Positions 12,048 through 23,379 are shown, counted from the stretch's first letter. The stretch: 64,000 nucleotides of DNA from Sternotherus odoratus (GCA_032164245.1 JAVMKO010000010.1:47390848-47454847), one strand, 5' to 3'. The notes: a model not told the origin generated them from the sequence alone. A program made the numbers and translations.

Positions 12048-12053
12048 TTTATT
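12048..12053 (-). terminator. AATAAA poly(A) signal, probable 3' end of ENPP7
   Basis: Read on the minus strand this is AATAAA, about 130 bp after the TAA at 12184. It is the first canonical signal downstream and would give a short 3' UTR ending near 12030. If the donor at 12188 is used instead, the true 3' end would lie elsewhere. Confidence 0.5.
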
Positions 12054-12183
12054 TTTCCTTTTGTATGTGTATGTATGTGGTCGCAAGCATTGTAATATCT
12101 GAGCCCAAGACTCCTAATTCCCATCTCCCTCCTTCCAATGCTTTCCCCTGGTGTAATTATCTAAACCCTAAAGAAAACTTCAC

Positions 12184-12528
12184 TTACCCCTTCTTTCGTT
12201 GGATGGCAGTACAAGTCACAGATGAGATGAATACTAGCACAAGCACTGCTGCTATGGCACTTAAAATGAAAGCAGCAAGCAGGATGTTTGGCTCTGGCTG
12301 TGAAGAAGTATCAATGAGCATTTTCTGTGTAAATGCTAGAGATCCATTATTGGGCTGTGGATTGATGCCCAGGAGTTTACACATCAGTGGATAAATGTGG
12401 ATACTGTCAAAGGGCTTAGCTAAGTAATTCTCTTTGAAATCCGGACCAAAAGCTCTGAATATTGTTTTCATGTCCATATCCTCATTGTCAAATCCATGAT
12501 CTCCTTTGTTAACATACAGTATAAACCT
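12184..12528 (-). CDS. ENPP7: ENPP7 exon 4: last zinc ligand, membrane anchor and stop
   Basis: Residues 344-457 plus the stop. The acceptor is ...TTCTCCAG|AGGTTT and the phase-0 join gives VNG|RFILYVNKG. GDHGFDNEDMDMKTIF supplies the last zinc ligand, His354. A possible sequon Asn404-Gly-Ser follows, then a hydrophobic stretch at about 425-452 that fits the single C-terminal membrane anchor of NPP7, then a short basic tail QRKKG. The total is 457 residues against 458 in human. The TAA stop at 12184-12186 lies inside a strong splice-donor sequence (GGG|GTAAGTG, exon edge at 12188), so splicing there would replace the stop by a further exon. In the unspliced reading the tail ends RKKG; I favour this because the length fits, but the human C-terminus may be split differently. 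Confidence 0.88.
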   Translation of the reverse strand, partial: RFILYVNKGDHGFDNEDMDMKTIFRAFGPDFKENYLAKPFDSIHIYPLMCKLLGINPQPNNGSLAFTQKMLIDTSSQPEPNILLAAFILSAIAAVLVLVFISSVTCTAIQRKKG

Positions 12529-12643
12529 CTGGAGAAAAAAAAACCCAACAATCAGTTTTAGCTTTATCTAGTGCCTTTCATCCCAAAGGCACCCTCAAAT
12601 TTAGCTTCCAATACAGCAGTCACTTAGACACTAGTCCTACTTG

Positions 12644-12768
12644 CATCCGACGAAGTGGGTATTAGCCCACGAAAGCTTATGCTTCAATACTTTAGTTAGT
12701 CTTTAAGGTGCCACAGGACTCTTTTTTTACCTCTGCTATTCCAGACTAACACGGCTACCTCTCTGATT
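12644..12768 (+). mobile_element. PLE-derived insertion, 125 bp, with 13-bp TSD and hammerhead-like core
   Basis: The 13-mer ctagtcctacttg flanks it exactly at 12631-12643 and 12769-12781. The insert begins catccgacgaagtgggtatt, contains gcccacgaaagcttatgctt and ends acacggctacctctctgatt. The core resembles a hammerhead ribozyme: CCGACGA at 12647-12653 (canonical CUGANGA with one change), a 5-bp stem GTGGG/CCCAC, then GAAA at 12671-12674. It lies 116 bp from exon 4 inside intron 3. I recognise the family from reptile genomes as the end of a Penelope-like element; that label is from memory. Confidence 0.8.
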
Positions 12769-13588
12769 CTAGTCCTACTTGAAGATGTTTCTGCTTCTTG
12801 GGTGAAATACAACTGCTGTATAATAGCACACAGCAATACAAAGAAACTTAAATGAAGTAGTGAAGGAAAATACAGTATCCAGCTGCAACTGCAAGGGAAT
12901 TGAGGGAGGTGGAAGGTAATTTCAGTAAGAAATAAAGCATTGGTTCAAGAATGTACTTTCATGTTCGCTAACTGATGCATTAGGTTGGCGTAACACTGAG
13001 CATAGACAATTCCCGCTCATGTCTATAGATTTTCCAAATAACACCCCAAAAGTACATCCACTTTCTTTGTTTTATTAAAATATATAGCCAAAATGTTGTA
13101 GCTCTGACAATGGTCAATAGACCTGATTCCCCTCTGGATGCTAAGGCCAGATTGTGCCTTGATTTATGCAGCAGGGCAAGGAAGCAAGGAGTATCTTATG
13201 CTACCTTATGCTGGTTACCCAAGTCATGGGAAGGAGAGCTGTCTCAATGGGGCTGCTAGGTTAGCTTCCACCCAGCTGAGGGACAGGATAGAGCCTTTGC
13301 TCCCATCCCCACACTGCACCGGTTTGCATAGCTATGTTGGCACAATGGGGAAAATATGCTCTAGCAGGTATAGGCCTTCTGCAGGGGAAGTATCTGGGGA
13401 ACTGGGAGGCAAATTGTAACAGTGAAAGTCAGAATCTGCTTCCTGAAGTGCTCCTAGAGCAACACCACAATGCTCTGCCTCCTACTGGAGGCTCGTGGGA
13501 AAGCCACAGATGAGCTAACTTGTTTTAATATTCGGGGATTGTGATAATGCAGGACATGTAATTGCCAAAAATAACAGTGGTGTGAGTA

Positions 13589-13626
13589 GAGGTAACAAAG
13601 AGTCCTGTGGCACCTTAAAGACTAAC
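13589..13626 (-). mobile_element. 38-bp PLE micro-insertion with 17-bp TSD
   Basis: The 17-mer taacagtggtgtgagta occurs at 13572-13588 and 13627-13643. The 38 bp between are an internal piece of the element seen at 12644, on the opposite strand (gttagtctttaaggtgccac ... gttacctc). It is far too short to be autonomous or to carry the ribozyme core. Confidence 0.85.
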
Positions 13627-14604
13627 TAACAGTGGTGTGAGTATGATTCCACCAAAGCTTTGCATTCTGTTACTGGATTTATGGCTTTAGCCTGATTCCA
13701 TTTATCATAATATGCAGAAAGGGTGACTTCCTAGAAAAATCTTAGGAAAAGAAAGCTTGCATTGTTAAAATACTTGCAGTGACCCATTGTAGAAAATAGG
13801 TACTGCTTCAAAAATGTTATAGTGCACTTTACCAGAACCGTAATATACAAAGACAACAACAAATGTTAAATAGTCTAATCCAAAGCTCCCATCTGATTTA
13901 AATCTAACAATGAGCAGTCAGCAAACCTTAGGAACTGCCTCACTGGCCACTGTACATCCTTGTTGCTCCATAAAGTAGCTGTACGCTCATTATTTTGGCT
14001 CTGATTAAACTGACCAAAACTTTGGAGGACAAAACTGGAAATTATAGTATAGAATGCTGAGTGTTTGGATACCACTTATAGGACAAGCTCTATAGCTTTT
14101 TATCTCCCCCAAATCTGTCATGTAACTATCAGTCCAACAGAGGGGAAAATACTCATTATATCAATATGGGCAAATGGATACTCATTGCATAGAGGTATTC
14201 ATTTGGGGAAGAGAATGCCAGTGTTTTTGCACAGTGACTGAATATAAATTTTACTGGAACTCATTTAGGGCCTGATCTGAAGCCCACTGAAATTAATGGT
14301 GGGATTTTGGGAGTTCTTTTAACCCTTCAGACTTCCTTTTCACCCTATTTCTCTAAGTGAGCACCTCAAAAGGCCAGGCATTTTAAATCCCCAAAATGGC
14401 TTAATGTTTTGATTGTCCAATAGGTTTAATTGGTCAGAGGTTTTAAGGCAAGTGAATTGCTTCAAATTCTAAACCAGAGTCCTTAAAGCTAAAGCTCAAA
14501 GATTCCTTAAGTAAAATGCGTGGGGCTCATGTGGCTTCATGGCAGAGCTCAGGTGGCACACTCGATACGGTTGTAAGCCTATTTTTTAATGTGGGTTCCA
14601 TTGT

Positions 14605-14835
14605 TTCATAGATTTCAAGGGACCATTTGATCATCTTGTCTGACCTCTGTATAACACAGATCACGGTATTTAACTCAGTTACTCCTGTATTGAGCCCAAT
14701 GATTTGTGTTTGACTAAAACATGTCTTCCACAAAGACACCCGGTCTTGATTGGAAGACATCAAGAGATGGCGAATCCATCTCAACCCTTGGTAGCAATGA
14801 GAATGTTCTGTTGGTGTAATTGCTATTTTCCTATA
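14605..14835 (-). mobile_element. CR1-like 3' fragment, old
   Basis: The plus strand carries ggaccatttgatcatcttgtc, then ctctgtataacacagatcac and gatggcgaatccatctcaac. The same string order occurs at 21044-21290, and the pattern corresponds to the reversed 3' part of CR1-type LINEs. No coding remains. Confidence 0.5.
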
Positions 14836-14948
14836 ATTAACAGGATAAAATAGTATGTACATATTTATTTATATAGTAGTTGCTCTTAGGATCCTAGTCA
14901 TGGAACAGCAGCCAATTAATCTAAGCACTGTGTAAACACTGTGTTAGC

Positions 14949-15436
14949 TGTGGCAGGGTGCTGGCCAGGAGTGCCTGAGCCAGCCCTGCCGCCCCTTTAA
15001 GAGGGAGAAAAACCCTCTGCAAAGCTCCCTTGCAGGAAGGCTAATAAGCCACCTGGGCTGCAGAGCAATCAACCTGGATGGGTTGCACCTGGCAGCCTCC
15101 TCTGGGGGATATAAGTCTGCCAGGAAGGAAGCCCAGGGTGGTGGTGGTTTGAGCTATTCAGAGCTGTATGTTAAAGAGCTATTCAGAGCTGTATGTTAAG
15201 AACTATATAAGAGTTGTAAACTGTAAGCTGGACTATATAGAGTCTGTAGAGCTGTAAGCTGTAGAGCTGAACTATAAGGAGTTGTATGCTGTGAGCTGTA
15301 GAGCTGTATGCTGGAGAACTGTATAAAGCTGTATATATTGGTGGTGGGCCTGCACTGTGAATTAAAGAGCACTGTTTGGAGCAAAAAAGGGTTTCCTGCC
15401 TGTTCCTGAGGAGGGGTGAGAAGGCGGTCCGTCACA
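14949..15436 (+). mobile_element. Solo LTR (488 bp) with 4-bp TSD tagc and internal VNTR
   Basis: It begins TGTGGCAGGGTG and ends GTCCGTCACA, and is flanked by tagc at 14945-14948 and 15437-15440. It has a TATA block gatataagtctgcc near 15108 and ATTAAA at 15361-15366. The region 15155-15345 is a minisatellite of gagctgta-type units, including one near-perfect 24-bp tandem duplication at 15156-15205. It lies in ENPP7 intron 3, in the antisense orientation, 234 bp from exon 3. Same family as 11072 and 57329. No gag, pol or env frame is linked to it. Confidence 0.85.
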
Positions 15437-15669
15437 TAGCAAAAAAGAAGTCCTTGCCCCAAGAAGCTACAATCAGTATCATAGACTGGTAAAAATGCAT
15501 GTTTTATCTACCAGCACTGGAAATTACTTAATTTATTATGGAGCAAAGCCAACTCCAATTACAACTTGTGAACAATACTGTAAAATGACTTGTCTGTGGA
15601 ATCTTCTAAAGGTTACTTTATGGCTGCCAAGAAACCTGATTGTGGTTTTAGATTCAGTAATGAACTTAC

Positions 15670-16296
15670 CCCATTAACGCTATAACCAGGGTCACCATAA
15701 ACAAGGATTGGTAAAACTCGTTCATTTTTCGCATAGTGGAAATGTTCAGGAAACTCTTCTTTTTTATACACCTTTAGATGAGGATGAGCATTCTTCAGTG
15801 CCTGATATATTTCTTCTTCTTTTCCTGCTTTGGGGGTTATCATCCCAAAGCCACCATAGTCCAGTATGTCAAACTTGACCAAGTTGCTGAATTTGATGTA
15901 GTTGGACAATAAGATCTCCTGTACTTCAGGTTTCTTCTTTACTGTGGTCATACCATGATCAGATGTAATGATGACATTCAGCTTATCCTTCAGGTTATGT
16001 TTCTCAATAGCTTCTACAAGGTAGCCAATGGTCCTATCAATCTGGTGAATTATAATCTTCCTGTCTTCTGTTTCAGGGCCCTTTTGGTGCCCCACTTTAT
16101 CAGGTTCTCCATAGTAAAGTGTGACAAAATCAAAGTTCTCTTTGGTAAACCAGCTCATAACCATGTCAATGTTTTCTCTCCACTCTGTCTCATTGCTGTC
16201 AGGATGATCAAATGACTCTACTAGAGTTCTGTCGATCGACTGCCCCTTGTAAGTGGCACCACCGCCAGGATAATGGAATGAAGCTGTTTTTTTCCC
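15670..16296 (-). CDS. ENPP7: ENPP7 exon 3: main zinc-binding part of the catalytic domain
   Basis: This is the largest exon: 627 bp, exactly 209 codons (residues 135-343), phase 0 at both ends. The acceptor is ...TTTTTTAG|GGGAAA and the donor is ...AATGGG|GTAAGT. It contains SFHYPGG, the sequon Asn169-Glu-Thr, and the metal ligands Asp200 and His204 in GEPDKVGHQKGPE. The second metal pair, Asp247 and His248, lies in NVIITSDHGMTTV. The region HPHLKVYKKEEFPEHFHYAKN is also characteristic of ENPP7. All these residues lie one position after their human equivalents, so the protein is collinear apart from a single extra residue in exon 1. No disruption is seen. The reading frame open across the 5' splice site toward 15613 is intron read-through. 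Confidence 0.95.
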
Positions 16297-17446
16297 CTAA
16301 AAAATTGAATAGATGGAAGGTGATATTTGTACTGTGTTAATAATAGAGCAAAATCGATAATGTCAATTACTTCTGACAGCTGCATACCATACCTGTGTAT
16401 TAAACAGATTTCAAAACATGAGAGCTAAGTATGGTGTATGATCAGCATATAAAATGCAGATGAAGATAGCTCTTAGGATAAATACAAAGCATATATCTTA
16501 AAAATAACATTTTAACATAATTTGATGGCGTATGTGAAATAAACTCAGTTTCATCTTCATTCTTAAGGGATAAATGATGTGTAGATCTGATGTGTGTATA
16601 TATACACTCTCAGCCCTACTTCCTCTCTACTTGTCCCACAGATCCTCCCCAAAATATCACTGCTACAGACACCATTGGCACATTGGTGGTAGACTCGCTA
16701 TGGAAAGGTAAAGTTACATGGAAAACCAACTACTTTCTCACTCCCCCTATCCAGAGTTATCCCATCCAAAAAAGGACTGAAGCATGTTAGCAATGCATCA
16801 TGGAAGAAGCTCATACTGCAGTGAGGAAGATTTCAGGCTGTACATCTGGGGCCATATGGATTGAAAAATGTTATGGCATGAAATACATATTTAGTGAATG
16901 ATGTGCACATTTTGATGGTAGAATATTAGGTATGAAATTCAAGGAAACTAGAAATATTGAAGAACAAAATAAGAAGGGAGAGTGGGAATTCAGGTTGGGT
17001 TATGCAGAAACATTGACACAGGCAAAGGGAGAAGAGCGAGACTGGGAATTGAGAATTATAATTAGGAAAAGACCTAAGATTCTGGTTTTGGATCTGAAGC
17101 CAGATCCATCTCGGAGTTTATGCCAAGTTCAGAGAGATTTACATCCAGTTTTACCTGTTTGCCCTTTTATAGTGATAATCCTGAGTCAGACAACTGGATC
17201 CAGGAAGATCAACCCCAAATATTCAACGTTCATGAGTCAAGCCTCTCAAAAACATGGGACTAATAATAAGTAGTGTTAGGTTCTTTTTATTTGTCTTGTG
17301 GTTCTGAAGTGATTGGTGGTCATGTTTTCCAGCTTTCCTCTGCCACCAAAATTGAATCTTTAATGAAAGCAGAGATAGTCATGAAATAACATACCAGAAG
17401 TTGGGGCTTTAAGAGAAACACAGGATAACATGAGAGACATAACAGG

Positions 17447-17481
17447 CCAAAGTTCATATTCACACTGAATATGAACTTTGG
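17447..17481. repeat. Perfect 16-bp hairpin with 3-nt loop
   Basis: ccaaagttcatattca (17447-17462), loop cac, tgaatatgaactttgg (17466-17481). All 16 pairs match. It lies in intron 2 and has no terminator-like U tract. No known function. Confidence 0.9.
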
Positions 17482-20279
17482 TGGTGGTCTGCCTGCAACC
17501 ATATTACATATTCTTTCTGTCTCCTCCCACAACCTTAGGGCATAGTGTCCTGTTTTCTGCCACTTATTTTGGTATTGTGCTGGTCTGTTCATCCTTGAGT
17601 GTCATGTTGTTGGATTTGGTTTCTCTCTCTATTCTGCATAATATTTCTCTAGGTTACCAACTTTTTCTCTTTTGAAGTGGTGTCCATATTATAATTTGCC
17701 ATGGAAGTCATGTCTGTGGCATTCTTAAAGCCTGTCTTAAATACGGCCACTGCAATCATCTTACCATATTTGGTGCTTTAGATTGGTTTGTTATACTTAG
17801 AATTTCTGTTGTTGCAAGAAACTCTTTCCAATGGACTCTGAACATGTTCTGCAGGCATTTACCTAGAAGTTGATAAGATCAACTCACTCTGATTGTTCAT
17901 TACCATGACTCTGCTCCATAAAGGAAGACAGAGATGACGCCGGTGTTAAAAATGTGAATTTTTGTGACAATACCAATTTTTCCAAATCTTTCAAGTTTAT
18001 TATATGGTACCATGGATTATTTATATTGATGCTATTGGTGGGCATTCTGCTTATAGACATAAAAGAAAACATATTTTACCCCATTTGAGGAGGTCACCAT
18101 ATAAATGTTCAGAATACAAACAAAGGGAGGAGGAAGGGAAGTGCAAACAAGCAAATGGATTGTGCAGTATATTTGGCCACTGTCTGATTAGCTCAAGGTC
18201 GTTGGATTTCTTTTTATGTTTAAATTATAGTGTGAGATATAATTCTTTAAATTTAAGGTGAGGCATATGAGCAGGATGGATTCTGAGAGGTGAAGGTACT
18301 TTCTGTACATAGTGTTTACTTCTCTCCAGTAAAAGTGGCCCTCACCTGAGGGGCATGCATTCTAATTTGAGCAGATGCATTATACACATATAAAGGGTGA
18401 GCGCTGCTCTAAAACTCCCCGTCTTTAAACCCCCAACTCATTCCACTGAAATCAATGGCAAGAGTCCCATTGAGTGACTTCAATGAGGTAAGATCAGGAC
18501 TGGAGTCAACAGCGATCTGCAATAGAAGGCTAAGTGAAAGAAGTGGGTGTTAAGGCGGGATTGAAAGGTGGTGAGGCAGGCATCTGACACATGGGAAGTG
18601 GTGGAGTGTGGGGAAGGGAATCTTGAGGTCACCACTTGCCTGTTGCTGCAAGAGAATTGGGGGGCCAACCTCTTGTGCTGGGACCAGCGCATTGTCAGAA
18701 TTTCATTTATTATCCTTTGGGCTACTGTCCAAATAAGCTGGAGGCCTCAGAGCTATTAGGATCCCAGTCACTGATGGGTTCTGCATGCATTATAGTGAGT
18801 TTCAGCACTTTAAAAATGCTTTACAGAGCTTAACTAATTAATCACATGAGCAGTTGATCAATACATAGTATTATCTCAAATTTACACACCAGGCAGAGAC
18901 GTTAAATGTCAAGATCATGACCAAGAACTAGGATTAAAATGCAAGCGAGTCTCTTGCCTTTCAATTAGTCCAAGTCCACTGGCTCATGCTGCCTCTCAAG
19001 CTAGTGAGCTACTCCTTCTTTTAGCCTGTTTCGTGTATGGCATGCTAGGTAATAACACGAAAGGACTCTATGCTTGTAAAACTAACCTGGTTCTTTATTA
19101 ACAAAACTGTTTTAATAGCTGCTGCAACTGCAGCTACCATGTGCACACAAAATGCATTCCTTGTACCTCTTTCAAACTCTTTTCTTCTGCAACCCATGCT
19201 CCTCCTTTCTAGTTCCATGCAGGTTACCACAAAGCCAGAAGTCACAATGGCTGCTCATCAGGGAAGCCTGCTCAGCTGCAGACAACTGGCTGGAAGCAGC
19301 TTGCAGCATCCTTGACTTCTTTTTTGAATTGTTTTGAGGCTCTCCTAGAATTCAAGGGACCTTGGGGTCATAGGTTTCACACACTGAAAAGTCCGTCATG
19401 GACCACTGTTTGGGAAGAGGGTTGTGAAGAATCTAAGGCTTCTGGAAAAGTCATAGTCAAAAATTTTCGTCCCTTGCAACTACTTTGCCATCCCAAGGTA
19501 CTCTCTCTTTGCAACCAAAAGGGCCAGAAACATACTGCCCCCACGTTCTCCATTTAGTTTCTCCAGTTGTCACCTGTGTAACTTCTTGAAATCACTAGTA
19601 ATATAGAGAAGTAAATGGAGCTACACACTGGAAAATCAGACTCACTGGTTTGTTATGAAAATTAAGATTAGCCATGATATTTCTAGGTTCCAAAAATCAG
19701 GGAATGAGAAGAGGCAGAAAATATGACTTTAATTATGCAGAAAATATCAACCAAAGGAGGAACAGAAAGCAAGCAACACATATTAAATAAGAATTTTATC
19801 AAAATTGCACTGCCAACGTGCTCAGAATTCATTTTTACACACTCAGAGCACATGAAGTATATTTTCATTGTTCTATAATTAAAGACCTTTGAGCCCTGCA
19901 ATTTATCTGACACATTTTACTGTGCTTCAGATTTTCCTACTTGCTTGGAGGTCACCATTGGCCTGGTAATTCCCTAGCTGATTTTAAAGAACCCCTGACC
20001 CAAAATATGAAATAAAAGACACTTGTTCCTGCCACACGCTGATTCACCTTCTTGTACAAACTCTCAGATTATATGGAGAGAAGTCACACAAGACCCTGTA
20101 CTTATTCCACCAAGCATGTTCATAATGCGATATTCTGATATGATCCTTGTCCTGGAAAGCTACTGAAATCAAGGTTCTTTTAAAGAAAGAAACATGTCTA
20201 TTTTAAAGTGTTTTTCTATTAAATGCAGTGTTAACAGATCCTTTTTTAGATGTAGCCTCTAAGTATAGGTACATAAGTC

Positions 20280-20765
20280 ATAGGTATGGATTAAGGTAGT
20301 AATGCAAAGGCTTATATGTGTTGAGCCTGTAAAGACAATATCTTAGCCAAACTAAGGCATAACCCCCCCAAAGCCTTAGCACAAGTGGCTAACCAGTGAT
20401 ACCTTAAGATCTAGCATTACTCCTGGTTAGCTGCATATGCTAAGGCTTTTGGGGACTTATGCCTTACTTAGGGCTTCTTCACACTTACTGTGCTGCCAAA
20501 GATACTACCTATGCCAACAGGAGAGCTTCTCCTGTTGGCACAGGAACTCTACCTCCCTAAGGGGCTCCAACTATGTTGATGTATATGCCAGGAGTTAGGC
20601 TGGTATAACTGCATTGCTCAGGGGTGTGGATTTTCCACACCATTAAGCAATGTAATTATAGCAACATCAGTTTGTCATGTAGACCAAGTGCCAGTTTGGC
20701 TAAGCTATTGTCTTTACAGCTTGAGACATGTAGGCCTTTGCTTTACTGCCTTAAGACATAGGTAT
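20280..20765. mobile_element. Nested inverted-repeat element with a palindromic MITE inside
   Basis: The outer arms are 20280-20353 and 20693-20765: ataggtatgg...gccaaact against agtttggc...ataggtat, about 85% complementary. Directly inside the left arm is a second inverted repeat (20350-20395 against 20424-20471) sharing taaggcataa..ccaaa(a)gccttagc and ggttagc. Between this and the right arm sits a decayed palindromic MITE (about 20473-20690) related to 35690-35955. No open frame. Confidence 0.7.
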
Positions 20766-21043
20766 GGCTTACCTGTAAACTATTTTGGATTAGACTAGCA
20801 CATCATAAGCCACCTATGAAGTTAATTCTTACTGGGCAAGAGGAACAGCACGTCTAAATTGTCCAGCTATGACAGAGCATTGTTTCTGCTATTGGAAGCT
20901 GAGGAACTGTTCCCTGAGTGTTTGCCAGTGGCCTGCCACTCATTTGGTAAGTAGGTTTGATCTTTACAGGCCTGATCCAAAGTGCATTGAAGTTGGTGGA
21001 AAGGATCACACTTACTCTAGTGAGCTTTGGATAACAGATTTTA

Positions 21044-21300
21044 TAGCCAGAAAACCATGATCATTCAGTCTGATCTCCTGCTCCTATGCAGGCAATAGAA
21101 TTTCACCCAATGGTTCCTGAATGGAGTCCATCAATTTGTGTTTAAATTAGAGAATATCTTTTTGAGAAAGAGATCATCTTGGAAGACTTCAAATGATGGA
21201 GAATCCACCGTATCCCTTAGTAAACTGCTCCAATTATCCTCATTGTGAAAAATGTACATTTTAGTCCCATTTTGAAATTTGCTGACATTAGCTTTTCAGC
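21044..21300 (-). mobile_element. CR1-like 3' fragment, old
   Basis: aaccatgatcattcagtctgatctcctg, then gatggagaatccaccgtatc and ctgctccaattat follow the same order as the copy at 14605. Degraded and non-coding. Confidence 0.5.
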
Positions 21301-21767
21301 CTTTGGATCTTGTCTGCTGTTTTAAAGGGACCTCCGCTATTGCAGACCTGCATGAACTAGAAAATGTCTATTATGTTTTGCCATTTGCCTCTTAAGCCCA
21401 TGAGGAAATGTGAAATTTTGTGATGTACAGAACCTCACATAACTGCTATAATAGGATTCTATGAGATCATTATTTTATAACCTTATCCCCAGTTAGTCTT
21501 AGCAGTGGGCAGAAAGGCAGAGGGCTTATAGCAATCTGGAGACAGGACTGGTAGTGGCACAACTGAAAGAAAGTGATCACAGATCAAGTTTTTCTCATTT
21601 TCACTCTTGTGGAGTTGCTCTAGTTCTATGGATGTAACTGAGTTTGGACCTGTTACTAGGCCCATAGGCCTCCTGCAGGAAGCCTCCTGGTCCTTCCACA
21701 ACCATCTCAAGAAAGGAATAGTGGAGATAAGTCTTCCCAAGTGGTCTAGAGAGGCTGAAAAGGGCTA

Positions 21768-22000
21768 GCCAACCAGAGAGGCTACAGTGAGCAGCTAATC
21801 AGGACCCAGGAGGGCCATATAAAAAGGAGATGTAGAGCCAGGAACAGGCAGGTCCTTGCTGGAGCCAGAGGAGTGCATATAGTGCTCCTGGCTGGTCAAA
21901 AGGAACTGCAGCACCACAGACAGCTCACTGTGAGCAGGGCCAGGGCAGTGAGGAAGAGCTCCTGGCTGCCTGCTGGGCCTGAACATAGAAGAGCTTGGTG
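21768..22000 (+). repeat. LTR-like repeat with TATA motif
   Basis: cagctaatcaggacccagga followed by gccatataaaaaggag and then a G/A-rich stretch is the layout seen in reptile LTR U3/R regions. No termini or target duplication were found, so this is tentative. Confidence 0.3.
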
Positions 22001-22789
22001 AACTAAATTTAAGGCTAACAAAGACCCATCAGCATATTGTCTGTCTTATGCTTTGCATTCCCCTAGGTAGGCATGACTTAATCTGTGTCCCTTGTTCTCT
22101 CTGGGCACCGAATTACTGCTTGCTTGCTGCAGAGCCTGGCTCTCAAGTTAGCTTATCTTGCATGCTGACTCTGTGTCCTTGTTAGCTTCCAGCTGAGTTG
22201 ACCACCTTCCTCTTCCACTTTTTCCAAGAGGACCCTTTCAACCCCTCGGGTTCTTTTGATCTCAGCCTGAGGTTGGGAAGAAAAAAACTTCCTATTTTTG
22301 ATGGTTCTTTCCCCAACTAATGGCCCAACCATTTAACTCTTTTGAAATGGGTACCGGAGAGGCTGCCATTGTTTTACCCTTTCTGGGTTCCTTAACGACT
22401 TCCCTTTACAGCTTCCTTTGATTGACTTCTATGCACTTGGCCAGGCAATAATACAAATTTGAATAGAGGAAAAACCAAGTCAAACCCAATATTCCTAAAA
22501 ACATCATCCAGACACTTTCCCTGGTAGTCACAGGCTTTGAGAATGGAATCTGTGCCTGTCTGGCAGCATATGACAGTACACAGAACTACCACTAAACTCC
22601 CATCAAACTAGCTTAGCTCGCCCCCAAAATCAGCCTCCTTCACACCAGTTTTATTGAACCATGTCAGAAATCGAGAAAGAGAGAGTATGGACGGAGGAAT
22701 AAAATGTTATTAAAAAAGGGGTCACCTGAGATTCTCCACTCTGAGGATGGAGAGCCAGGTTTAGTTACTGTTCCCAGGCAAAAAAATGC

Positions 22790-22880
22790 TGTTTAGCAGT
22801 TGGAGAAAGAGCTGGCAATCAGGACTCCTGGGCTCTGTCACTATGACCTTGAACAGGTTACTTAAGATGCCCAGTGTCTG
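22790..22880 (+). repeat. MIR SINE fragment
   Basis: ggactcctgggctctgtcac, then tatgaccttgaacaggttac matches the MIR core, including the conserved tgaccttgg.caggtcac segment. Old and truncated. Confidence 0.7.
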
Positions 22881-23379
22881 AGTGTTTTGTGGTTGAAACA
22901 TTGAGATTTTAAGGGTAAGTGGTATGAAAGAGGCCACAACGAGGAGTCAGTTATCTCTCAGGGCTGCTGTAGATTCTCTTTCCTTGTCCTACATAGAAGT
23001 TACGGGGGGGAACCAACCCCCATAAATAATTGATAGTATTTTGATTTAATTAAATGACTTTCAAACTAGCACTTACTTTTTTCCCCATTTACTTTAATGA
23101 TAGATTAGTAGCCTGAGGCTCATAAATCTGAAAAAAAAAATGTTTCTGGTGACATTCTTTTCTACATCATTTAGGATTATCGAAAGGTCAAACATAACTT
23201 CAAAGTTAATTTTACAAAGAGAAACACCACAAAAGGCAGAAGACACATCCTAGCTAGTAATATCATTAATGAAAGAATATTACAAAAATATTAGAAGAAA
23301 GTATGATCAATACAGTACCAGCCCCAGAGCCAGATTCCAAAAGCCTGTATGTCCTGCTTAGGACCAGAAAAATCAACTG

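Larger units (their letters stand above)
12529..15669 (-). other. ENPP7 intron 3 (3.1 kb)
   Basis: GT-AG intron containing two PLE-derived insertions with target duplications (12644 and 13589), a CR1-like fragment near 14605 and a complete solo LTR (14949-15436). The remainder, mainly 12800-13560 and 13650-14600, shows nothing I can name. Confidence 0.85.

Noticed and set aside
15156..15345. Direct repeats suggestive of a CRISPR-like array
   Set aside because: The units are short, contiguous gagctgta variants without unique spacers and lie inside a vertebrate LTR. It is a minisatellite.
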